Shown here piece after piece: positions 7,437 to 14,860 of a stretch of 33,737 nucleotides of DNA; position 1 is the stretch's first letter, and every line of letters starts with the position of its first letter. A program made the position numbers and the translations under genes. The notes beneath the pieces are model-generated. The model saw nothing but the letters and a program-made list of their open reading frames with translations. It did no database searches and was not told the DNA's origin. This DNA comes from an uncultured Eubacteriales bacterium (GTDB lineage Bacteria; Bacillota; Clostridia; Christensenellales; Aristaeellaceae), in assembly GCA_902777335.1 (NCBI GenBank), contig CACYTF010000007.1:1-33737 (forward strand), in the 5' to 3' direction.

Positions 7437-8183
7437 ATGTCGGCATACGGAGCCTTCGCCGCGCTGTACGACAGGCTGATGGATGATGTGGATTACGACG
7501 GCTGGGCAGACTGGTATCTGCAGCTGCTCAACGCCGCGGGCGTCGCGCCCAAAAAGCTGTGCGACTGCGCCTGCGGCACCGGGTCCATGTCGGTGCGGTT
7601 CGCGCGGCGGGGCATACAGGTCACCGGCGCGGACCTCTCCGGCGAAATGCTGGCCCGGGCCCAGGAGAAGGCCCGCGGCTTCGGCGTGCAGGTCATGTTC
7701 GTGGCGCAGGACATGTGCGCGCTGACCCTGCCGAGGCCTGTGGACGCGCTGGTGTGCGCCTGCGACGGCGTGAACTACCTGCTCACGGACGAGCGGGTGG
7801 CGCGGTTTTTTGAGCGGGCCCACGCGGCGCTGAGGCCGGGCGGCGCGCTGGCGTTTGACATCTCCACCGAAAAGAAGCTGCGGGAGACCCTCGGAGACGG
7901 CCTGTTCGGCGAGGACCGGGACGACGTGACCTATCTGTGGGCCAACCGCTACGACAACAAAAAGCGCACCGCGACCATGGACCTGACCTTCTTCGTGCGC
8001 GAGCGCGACGGCAGGTATCGCCGCTTCGACGAGACGCACGTGCAGAAGGCCCACGACCCGCAGCGGCTGGAAGCGCTGCTTTTGCGGTGCGGCTTTACCC
8101 AGGTGCGCATCTATGGCGACCGGACGTTCGACGCGCCGGACGCAGATGCGCAGCGGATCCACATGACCGCGGTCAGACCATAG
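7437..8183 (+). CDS. Class I SAM-dependent methyltransferase
   Basis: A protein of 248 residues with a Rossmann methyltransferase fold. Motif I 'CDCACGTGSMS' has Asp43 and Gly47-Thr48-Gly49, the acidic end of beta2 follows in 'VTGADLSGEML', and 'ALRPGGALAFDI' marks beta5. The overall pattern resembles the YqeM/ubiquinone-biosynthesis-like group of small-molecule methyltransferases. The N-terminal 'YGAFAALYDRLMDDVDY' is typical of that group. The substrate is unknown. ATG 7437 has a strong GGAGGTGA site. It is the first gene of the operon and lies 14 bases upstream of hslO. Confidence 0.85.
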   Translation: MSAYGAFAALYDRLMDDVDYDGWADWYLQLLNAAGVAPKKLCDCACGTGSMSVRFARRGIQVTGADLSGEMLARAQEKARGFGVQVMFVAQDMCALTLPRPVDALVCACDGVNYLLTDERVARFFERAHAALRPGGALAFDISTEKKLRETLGDGLFGEDRDDVTYLWANRYDNKKRTATMDLTFFVRERDGRYRRFDETHVQKAHDPQRLEALLLRCGFTQVRIYGDRTFDAPDADAQRIHMTAVRP

Positions 8184-8197
8184 GAGGCTTATATCAT

Positions 8198-9094
8198 ATG
8201 GATTGCATGAGACAGGACGGCATACTGCACATATCGCTGCTCAACGGGCAGGCCCGCGCCATACTGATCGAGAGCACGGGGCTGGTCCAGCGGGCCCGGG
8301 ACATTCACGGCCTTTCCAAGATCGCCACGGCGGCGCTGGGGCGCACGCTGACGGCCACGGCCATGATGGGCAGCATGCTGAAGGGAAAAGACGAGAGCGT
8401 GACGGCGTCCATTCGCGGCGGCGGCCCCATCGGCACGGTGCTGGCGGTTTCGGACGCAAACTGCGCCGTGAAGGGCTACGTGGACAACCCCGCCGTGGAC
8501 CTGCCGCGCACGGGGCCCAAGCTGCCCGTGGGCGCGGCCGTGGGGCGCGAGGGCAGGCTGACGGTCATCAAGGACCTGAAGCTGCGGGAGCCCTACGTGG
8601 GCCAGGTGAACCTGGTGTCCGGCGAGATCGCGGAGGACTTCGCCATGTACTTCACCGCCTCGGAGCAGACGCCCTCGCTGGTGTCCCTGGGCGTGCTGGT
8701 CAGTAAGGAGAGGGTGGAGTCCGCCGGCGGGCTGATCGTGCAGATGCTGCCCGATGCCAGCGAGGCGGCGATACAGTCCGTCGAGGCCAGCGCGGGCATG
8801 TTTATGGATATATCGGGCACAATGAAGGAATATCATTTGGAGGGCGCGGTGGATCAGCTGCTGATGCACCTGCAGCCCCAAATTCTGGAGCGCAGGGACG
8901 CGCGCTACGCCTGCGACTGCAGCCGTCAGCGCGTGGAGAAGGCGCTGATCACGCTGGGCCGGGACGAGCTTAACGACATGATCGCTACCCAGCACGGCGC
9001 GAAGGTGGACTGCCACTTCTGCAACAAGCGCTATGTGTTCAGCGAGGACGACCTGAAGCGGCTGCTGGCCTCCGCCACCGCGCCCGCGAAATAA
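8198..9094 (+). CDS. hslO: Hsp33 redox-regulated chaperonin
   Basis: A protein of 298 residues, the normal Hsp33 length. The N-terminal domain has family segments such as 'TGPKLPVG' and 'YFTASEQTPS'. The C-terminal redox switch has four zinc-binding cysteines: C239 and C241 in 'CDCS', and C272 and C275 in 'CHFC'. Under oxidative unfolding stress the zinc is released, disulfides form, and the protein becomes an ATP-independent holdase in the cytoplasm. ATG 8198 follows TAGGAGG, whose first bases are also the end of the methyltransferase stop region. The open frame extends far upstream, but those starts lie inside the methyltransferase gene. All four switch cysteines are present, so it should be active. 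Confidence 0.95.
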   Translation: MDCMRQDGILHISLLNGQARAILIESTGLVQRARDIHGLSKIATAALGRTLTATAMMGSMLKGKDESVTASIRGGGPIGTVLAVSDANCAVKGYVDNPAVDLPRTGPKLPVGAAVGREGRLTVIKDLKLREPYVGQVNLVSGEIAEDFAMYFTASEQTPSLVSLGVLVSKERVESAGGLIVQMLPDASEAAIQSVEASAGMFMDISGTMKEYHLEGAVDQLLMHLQPQILERRDARYACDCSRQRVEKALITLGRDELNDMIATQHGAKVDCHFCNKRYVFSEDDLKRLLASATAPAK

Positions 9095-9118
9095 AACCCA
9101 TCCCAAAGAGGAAGAGCA

Positions 9119-10807
9119 ATGGCCAAGAATCCGAAAGTGGTTTCATTCAAGCGGTCCCCGGCCTACGCGCATCACCGCGCGATGCTGAACCGACAGGACA
9201 ACAACATCATGGACGCGCTCGAACTGATGCGCAGCGCGGTGGAGCAGTCTCCGGACAACCCGGAATACCGGCTCGACCTGGCGGAGCTTTACTGCGAAAT
9301 GGGCTGCCACGAGCAGTCGGCGCGGCTGCTGCTGGACATGCTGGCCGAGGACAACGGGCCCGCGGAGTGCTACTACGGGCTGGCGCTGAACCAGCTGTAC
9401 ATGAACGACATCACCGGCGCGCGCGAATCGCTGAGGCTGTACCGCCATCGGGACCCCGACGGGGCCCGGGTGGAGGAGGTGCGCCAGCTGGTCGCGGAGC
9501 TGGAGTATTTTAGCGAGATCAGCCGCCCGGCGAGCCGCAGGCTCCACCGCGCGGCCGGCATCGCCTCCCGCGCCTGCGAGGCCATGAAGGCGGGCCAGTA
9601 CGACAAGGCGTGCCGCCTGTTCGAGCGCTCGCTGGCGCTGGCTTCTGAGCAGTACGACATGCGGGCGCTGTACGCCATGGCGCTGTTCATCGCCGGCGAC
9701 CGCGAAGAGGCGCTCCGGCAGGCCGAGCGGGCGGCCGGCGGCTATCCGCCCTCCGTCCGCGCCCTGAGCGTCAGCGCCCAGGTGTACGCGCTGGCGGGCG
9801 ACCGCGACACCGCCCGGGCCCTGATCGACCGGGCAGCGGGGGAGAAGCCGGAGGGGCAGGACCTGCGGCTGATGATCTACGCCATGGGCGAGATGCGCAT
9901 GGACGACCGGGTGGCCGAGTACGCGCGCCTGGCGCTCAGTCAGACGCCCTTTGACCGGGAGCTTCTGCACATGCGGGCGGTGGCCCTCAAGCGCACCGGC
10001 ACCCCGGACGCCCGCGTGGCCCGCTGCTGGGCGCGCATACTCAGGATCGACCCGAACGACAGCATCGCGGATTTCTATCAGCGGGCGGCGCTGAAGCACA
10101 GGCTGGATCAGTACGCGCTGCCCTACGACTACCAGGTGCCCGCGGAGGAGTTCTCCAGGCGGATCAAGGCGCTGCTGAACCAGCTCTCCCAGGGCTACGA
10201 GAAGTTAGAGGAGCGCTGGCGCGACGATCCGGGCTTTCGGCAGCTGGTGGGCTGGGCGGTCAACTCGGACAACAGCCGCCTGAGCCGCGTGGCGATGACG
10301 GCGCTGACCACCATAGAGCACAGGGAATCGCGGAGCCTGCTGCGCAGCCTGATGTTCGACGGCAACGTGCCGGGCGAGCTGAAGCTGCACGCGGCGCTGT
10401 CGCTGCGGCTGCAGGGCGCCGGGGAGGACGAGATCATGCCCGCCGGCTCCGGCCTCGGCCGGTCGCTGCTGCCGGACCCCAAATTGATGATGGCGCGGCT
10501 CGGCGTCGGGGAGCGGCAGCTGGTGCGTTACGCGGACGAGGTGCTGCGCTGCGACTACGACATATCGGCGCTGCCGCAGCTGCTCTTGATGTGGTCGGCC
10601 TACCGGCAGCTGCGCGGCACCGTCGCGGATCCACTGCGCTGCGTCGGCGGCGGCGCCGCGGCGCTGGCCTACAACTATATGCTGATCTACGGCCCGAAGC
10701 CGCAGATCGACAAATTGGCCGGGCAGTTCGGCTGCGACGCGCGCCAGCTGGTCTACTACGCCAGGCGCATCGCGGGCTGCCTTGAGCGCATCACCGAGGA
10801 CAAATAG
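9119..10807 (+). CDS. TPR-repeat protein of unknown function
   Basis: A protein of 562 residues, mostly helical. Several TPR-like units are readable in the first 320 residues, for example 'ALELMRSAVEQSPDNPEYR', 'KACRLFERSLALASEQYD' and 'YARLALSQTPFDRELLHM'. The last 220 residues have no motif I recognise but contain 'VGWAVNSDNSRLSRVAMTAL', like a HEAT-type helix pair. There is no signal peptide or membrane helix, so it is probably cytoplasmic. The start follows GAGGAAGAG. It lies 24 bases after hslO and 33 bases before another repeat protein. TPR proteins usually scaffold other proteins. The operon partners suggest a link to protein quality control or translation, but this is inference. Confidence 0.7.
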   Translation: MAKNPKVVSFKRSPAYAHHRAMLNRQDNNIMDALELMRSAVEQSPDNPEYRLDLAELYCEMGCHEQSARLLLDMLAEDNGPAECYYGLALNQLYMNDITGARESLRLYRHRDPDGARVEEVRQLVAELEYFSEISRPASRRLHRAAGIASRACEAMKAGQYDKACRLFERSLALASEQYDMRALYAMALFIAGDREEALRQAERAAGGYPPSVRALSVSAQVYALAGDRDTARALIDRAAGEKPEGQDLRLMIYAMGEMRMDDRVAEYARLALSQTPFDRELLHMRAVALKRTGTPDARVARCWARILRIDPNDSIADFYQRAALKHRLDQYALPYDYQVPAEEFSRRIKALLNQLSQGYEKLEERWRDDPGFRQLVGWAVNSDNSRLSRVAMTALTTIEHRESRSLLRSLMFDGNVPGELKLHAALSLRLQGAGEDEIMPAGSGLGRSLLPDPKLMMARLGVGERQLVRYADEVLRCDYDISALPQLLLMWSAYRQLRGTVADPLRCVGGGAAALAYNYMLIYGPKPQIDKLAGQFGCDARQLVYYARRIAGCLERITEDK

Positions 10808-10840
10808 CGGCGCGTGCCGTTCAGAGTGAGGGACAGCGAC

Positions 10841-11659
10841 ATGAAGATTTATGATTTTGACGAAAAGTTTTACGATTACGTGCGCACGTGGATGGCCATG
10901 CACCCCAACATGACCGAAAAGCAGGTCGAGGAGCGCTACAACGAGATCATGCTGAACTGGCTGAACGCCCCGGCACGCTGGCTGGACGGCGAAAAGCCGG
11001 GGGAATACTTCCTGCGCTACAGCGAACCGAAGGACCTTCTGAAGCTGCTGGAGGAGTACGACAAGCGGAGCATCGGCCTGCCGGAGCCGCTCTACAGCCG
11101 GGTGGTGAGCGTCGGCGAGCCCTGCGTCGAGGGGCTGATGCGCATCGTAGCCAACAGGGATCGTCCGGAATCGCTGCGGGCGACGGCGCTGGCCATACTC
11201 CGCGACATCGGCAGCGACGCGGCGCGCCCGCTGTACGTGGACCTGGTCTGCGGCGGCCCGGAGGGCGACGAGGTGAGCGAGATGGCGGCGGACATACTCT
11301 CCGACGGCGACGGCGCTGAAATCGGCGACCTGCTGGCCCGCTACGACGACGCCCCGGAGCACGGCCAGATGCGGATACTGGGCGTGTGCACCAACTTCCC
11401 GGGCGACGGCCGCACCTACGACTACCTGCTGGACAAGCTGCGCAACCGGCCGGAGCAGCGGGCGCTGTACGCGTCCTTCCTGGGCAAGCTGGGCGACCCC
11501 AGGGCCATTGAAGCCATCAGACCCTTCCTGACCATGGCCGACATCAGCTATCTGGACTACATCGAGCTGCGCAACGCGGTGGAGGAGCTGGGCGGCGACC
11601 CGGGCGAGGAGCGCACGTTCTACGGCGACCCGGATTACGAAGCCATGCGGAACATGTGA
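10841..11659 (+). CDS. HEAT-repeat-like protein of unknown function
   Basis: A protein of 272 residues, acidic and helical, with HEAT-like pairs: 'SLRATALAILRDIGSDAARP', 'EVSEMAADILSDGDGAEIG', and 'ALYASFLGKLGDPRAIEAI', the last having the D-P-R-A-I turn typical of HEAT/PBS lyase-like repeats. The N-terminal 60 residues ('YVRTWMAMHPNMTEKQVEE') look like a separate helical domain. ATG 10841 is chosen because AGGG lies nine bases upstream. GTG 10814 is in frame but has no such site. It is co-directional with the TPR gene 33 bases before it. I do not recognise an enzyme motif, and a binding role is likely. Confidence 0.65.
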   Translation: MKIYDFDEKFYDYVRTWMAMHPNMTEKQVEERYNEIMLNWLNAPARWLDGEKPGEYFLRYSEPKDLLKLLEEYDKRSIGLPEPLYSRVVSVGEPCVEGLMRIVANRDRPESLRATALAILRDIGSDAARPLYVDLVCGGPEGDEVSEMAADILSDGDGAEIGDLLARYDDAPEHGQMRILGVCTNFPGDGRTYDYLLDKLRNRPEQRALYASFLGKLGDPRAIEAIRPFLTMADISYLDYIELRNAVEELGGDPGEERTFYGDPDYEAMRNM

Positions 11660-11692
11660 GCGCGGCAGGCGAACGCGGGAGGAGGGGATACA

Positions 11693-12820
11693 TTGTACTG
11701 TTCACATTGCGGAAAAAAGGTCGGCGAGGCCATGCTCTTCTGCCCTTTCTGCGGTGAAGCCATCGTCATACCGGAACAGGACGGGGACGCGCGACAGGCC
11801 GATCCCTCCGACAGCGCCGATTTCGTGCCGCTGAACATGGAGGGCGTCGGCAAAGCGCCGGTTGACGATACCGAAGTGGAAGAAAACGAAGCGCCGGACG
11901 CCGCCGCGGAGCTGGAGGACTGGAACCGCGCGCGGGAGGACCGGGAGGACATCTGGGCCAGGCGGGACGAACCGGAAGCGCCGCCGGAGCCCTTCACGCC
12001 GCTGCAGCTGGACCAGGGCGAAGAGATAGAGGTGGACTGGCGCGAGCAGATCAGTCAGAAGAAGCAGTCGGTGGTGCTCGAAAAAAAGCCCCCAGAGATG
12101 CGCCGCGTAGAGGATAACCCGGTGCGGCTGGAGGGCAGCGCCCCGGAATTGAAGCTGGACGTGGCCTCCGCCCAGAGCGCCGGAAGGGGCAAGCCCGCCA
12201 AGAAGCACGCCAACACGCTGGTTCCGCCGAAGACCATGAACCCGAACGACATATTCATGGACGACAGGGACCCGGCCTTCGACACGGTCGACCCCTATGA
12301 CGACGAGGCGGCCGACGAATACGCCGGGGCGTTCGCCTGCGACGACGATGAGGACAACAGCTTCTTCATGCGGCATTTGCGCGGGATCATCGGCTTCGCG
12401 CTGTTCGTCATACTGATACTGATGTTCGTGATCTACTCGTTCTTCCCGTCCGGCCAGCTGAGCCTGGCCAGGATCAACATGGCCTGGAGCACCGACGCCT
12501 ACAGCCAGCTGGGGTACCAGAGCTATCAGGACGGGCGATACGCCGAGGCCGGACAGTTCTACGAGCGGGCGCTGCAGCGGGACCCGGACAACTACAGCTT
12601 CGCGTCCTCCGCCGCGATGGCCTATCTCCAGGCGGAGCAGACCGAAAAATCCGCCGAGCTGCTGAAGAAGTGCATCGAGATCAACCCGACGCTGCTGGAG
12701 CCCTATATCTACCTGCTGAAGCTCTATCCCGAAGCGGCGCAGCGCCCGTGGGACGTGACGCAGCTGTTGCAGCAGGGCTACCGGGAGACCGGCGACGCGC
12801 GGCTGAACGTCACCGGCTGA
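11693..12820 (+). CDS. Zinc-ribbon, single-TM, TPR protein
   Basis: A protein of 375 residues. The N-terminus is a zinc ribbon with C3-x2-C6 and C17-x2-C20 ('YCSHCGKK' and 'FCPFCGEA'). A long acidic, probably disordered stretch follows to about residue 225, then one membrane helix ('GFALFVILILMFVIYSFF', about 229-250), then TPR-like repeats around 262-350 ('YQDGRYAEAGQFYERALQRD'). With no signal peptide the ribbon is probably cytoplasmic and the TPR part external, though orientation is not certain. TTG 11693 is the start, eight bases after GGAGGAGGGG. It is the third consecutive repeat protein in the operon. Function unknown. Confidence 0.75.
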   Translation: MYCSHCGKKVGEAMLFCPFCGEAIVIPEQDGDARQADPSDSADFVPLNMEGVGKAPVDDTEVEENEAPDAAAELEDWNRAREDREDIWARRDEPEAPPEPFTPLQLDQGEEIEVDWREQISQKKQSVVLEKKPPEMRRVEDNPVRLEGSAPELKLDVASAQSAGRGKPAKKHANTLVPPKTMNPNDIFMDDRDPAFDTVDPYDDEAADEYAGAFACDDDEDNSFFMRHLRGIIGFALFVILILMFVIYSFFPSGQLSLARINMAWSTDAYSQLGYQSYQDGRYAEAGQFYERALQRDPDNYSFASSAAMAYLQAEQTEKSAELLKKCIEINPTLLEPYIYLLKLYPEAAQRPWDVTQLLQQGYRETGDARLNVTG

Positions 12821-12862
12821 TTCGCCCCGGAGCCGATCTCGGACGAAGGGGGTGAACGCGCC

Positions 12863-13882
12863 ATGGAACGACCTGTGTTCCTGCTCGCGCCGATGGACGG
12901 CATGACGCGGGCGTCCTTTCGGAGCGTCTGCTTTGACTACGGCGCGGACGGCGCCACCACGGAGATGATACAGTCGCTGGCCTACGGGCGGGCGAAGAAG
13001 CGCATGAGCGCCACCTTTGAGGAGGTGCTCGTGCGCTATGACAATGAGCGCAACCTGGCGGCGCAGCTGATCGGCAGCGTGCCGGAGATGATGGCCGAAT
13101 CGGCCCGGCGGCTGGAGGCGCTGGAGCGCTTCGACGCCATCGACATCAACATGGGCTGCCCGGCGCGCAAGGTGGTGGGCAGCGGCAACGGCGCGGCGCT
13201 GCTGTGCGAACCGGAGAAGGCCATCCGCGTGATGGAAGCGGTGAAGTCCGCCACGGCGCTGCCGGTGCGCCTGAAGCTGCGGCTGGGCTGGGACGGCGCG
13301 CACATCACCGCGCCCGAGCTGATTTTGGCGGCCCAGGAACTGGGCTTTCAGAGCGTGACGCTGCACGGCCGCACCCGGGCGCAGCGCTACAGCGGCGAAG
13401 TGGACCTTCAAACCATGCGCCGCATCATCGCTCAGGCGCGCATTCCCGTCTATGCCAACGGCGGCGTTACCAATGCAAAGGACGCGATCGCGTTTTTGAA
13501 CGCCACCGGCGCGGCCGGGGTGGCCATCGGCCGGGCGGCGCTGAAGCAGCCCTGGATATTCGACGACATCGCCAGGCTGCGCCGCGGCGAACCGGCCCCC
13601 CAGCGGCAGGCGCCGGAGCGCGTGACGTTGCTTCTGCGGCTGGGAAAGCTGGCCTGCGGCCACAGGCCGGAGCGCGTGGCCATGTTTGAAATGCGGAAGT
13701 TCTGCGGCTGGCTGCTGCCGGGGCTCACTGGCGCCCAGGAGGTGCTGAGGCGGCTGAACCAGGTGGTCACGCTGGAGGCCTACAGGGCGCTGCTGGAGGG
13801 CTATCTGGACGGCCTTATAAAAGCCGGCGACCTGAGCCTGCACGCGAGCCTCATGCCGGAACAGACGCTGGACACGGTATGA
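12863..13882 (+). CDS. dus: tRNA-dihydrouridine synthase
   Basis: A flavoenzyme of 339 residues that reduces specific uridines in tRNA D loops with NAD(P)H and FMN. The TIM-barrel signatures are clear: 'FLLAPMDGMTRASFR' at the N-terminus, 'INMGCPARKVVGSGNGAALL' with catalytic Cys99, 'VRLKLRLGWD', 'VTLHGRTRAQRYSG', 'VYANGGVTNAKDA' and 'GVAIGRAALKQPWIF'. The length is normal. ATG 12863 has GGGGGTG upstream. It is the last gene of the operon that starts with the methyltransferase, and a terminator follows 16 bases after the stop. In Bacillus-type genomes dus often neighbours translation or folate genes, while here it follows three repeat proteins. Confidence 0.93.
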   Translation: MERPVFLLAPMDGMTRASFRSVCFDYGADGATTEMIQSLAYGRAKKRMSATFEEVLVRYDNERNLAAQLIGSVPEMMAESARRLEALERFDAIDINMGCPARKVVGSGNGAALLCEPEKAIRVMEAVKSATALPVRLKLRLGWDGAHITAPELILAAQELGFQSVTLHGRTRAQRYSGEVDLQTMRRIIAQARIPVYANGGVTNAKDAIAFLNATGAAGVAIGRAALKQPWIFDDIARLRRGEPAPQRQAPERVTLLLRLGKLACGHRPERVAMFEMRKFCGWLLPGLTGAQEVLRRLNQVVTLEAYRALLEGYLDGLIKAGDLSLHASLMPEQTLDTV

Positions 13883-13898
13883 TAATCGGCATAATATG

Positions 13899-13934
13899 GG
13901 GGGCTGTTGCGATTGCAACAGCCCCCGTCTTTTC
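13899..13934 (+). terminator. Terminator after dus
   Basis: Perfect 12-bp stem (13899-13910 with 13915-13926), loop GATT, followed by GTCTTTT. It lies between the converging dus and the minus-strand surface-protein gene, and the stem could also act in the reverse direction, although the reverse side has few Ts. Confidence 0.8.
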
Positions 13935-14442
13935 TCAGTCTTCCGTCTGGGGCTTTTGGTAGGTATCGTCGGGCGTGTTCATCAGCAGGTCCAGCGTGTC
14001 CACGTCGATCACCGGCATTTCCGGATCGATGGGGACAAGCTCGATGCCGAAATCCGAGTACAGATAGGCCTGGAAGTCGATCACGGCGTTGACGGTCAGT
14101 TCATCCAGCACGCCGGGCTCAACCTCGTCCTTCTTCCGCAGCCAGCGCAGCTCGCGCAGCCGGTCCTGGATCGCCATGATCTCGTCCGCGCCGGAGTAGC
14201 TGTCCACGGGCACATCCCACACATATTCCGCAGGCTCGGGCTCGGGTTCAGGCTCAGGCTCGGGCTCAGGCTCAGGCTCAGGTTCGGGCTCGGGTTCAGG
14301 CTCGGGCTCGGGCGTGGGCTCCTCGGTGGGCTCGGGCGTGGGCTCCTCGGTGGGCTCGGGCGTGGGCTCCTCGGTGGGCTCGGGCGTGGGCTCCTCGGTG
14401 GGCTCGGGCGTGGGCTCCTCAGTGGGCTCAGGCGTGGGCTCC
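13935..14442 (-). pseudogene. Frame-displaced C-terminal part of the peptidoglycan-binding surface protein
   Basis: In the frame one base away from the main gene, the minus strand stays open from inside the Pro-Glu repeats to a stop at 13935. It encodes further T-P-E-P-T-E-E-P units, then a long (P-E)n run, then a folded region of about 100 residues. That region reads '[14 protein letters not shown]', '[18 protein letters not shown]' and '[11 protein letters not shown]', which is the pattern of a peptidoglycan-binding repeat like those upstream. It has no start of its own and makes sense only as the original C-terminus. The frame changes near 14442. Either the gene is really broken there or one base is wrong in the sequence. 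Confidence 0.75.
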
Positions 14443-14860
14443 AGGCGTGGGCTCCTCGGTGGGCTCAGGCGTGGGCTCCTCGGTGGGCTCAGGCGTGGGC
14501 TCCTCGGTGGGCTCGGGCTCAGGTTCGACCATGGGTTCTTCGGTGGGCTCGGGCTCCATCGCGGGTTCGGGTTCGACCACGGGCTCCTCGATGGGCGCCT
14601 CTGTGGGTTCGGGCTCGACCACGGGCGATTCTGTGGGCTCGGGTTCGGGCTCGACCGCGGGTTCTTCAGTGGGCTCGGGTTCGGGCTCAACCGCGGGTAC
14701 CTCGGTGGGCTCGGGTTCGGGCTCGACCATGGGTGTTTGCGTGGGCTCAGGCTCGGGTTCGACCGCGGGTTCCTCGGTGGGCACAGGCTCGGGTTCGACC
14801 GCGGGTTCCTCGGTGGGCACGGGCTCGGGCTCGACCGCGGGTTCCTCGGTGGGCTCCGCG
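14236..14860. repeat. Nested tandem repeats encoding the Pro-Glu tail
   Basis: Three blocks. Around 14236-14312 are GGCTC(A/G)/GGTTC(A/G)-type hexamers, coding P-E on the minus strand. Around 14313-14512 are 24-base units (plus strand GGCTCGGGCGTGGGCTCCTC plus GGTG), coding T-E-E-P-T-P-E-P. Around 14513-14860 are degenerate units of about 36 bases, coding [12 protein letters not shown] variants. The 24-base units are nearly identical, so slippage or recombination is easy. The only irregular unit is at 14431-14450, where the reading frame breaks. Confidence 0.9.

Noticed and set aside
14313..14512. 24-base direct repeats as a CRISPR array
   Set aside because: Units abut without unique spacers and encode T-P-E-P-T-E-E-P in frame. 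No cas gene is present.
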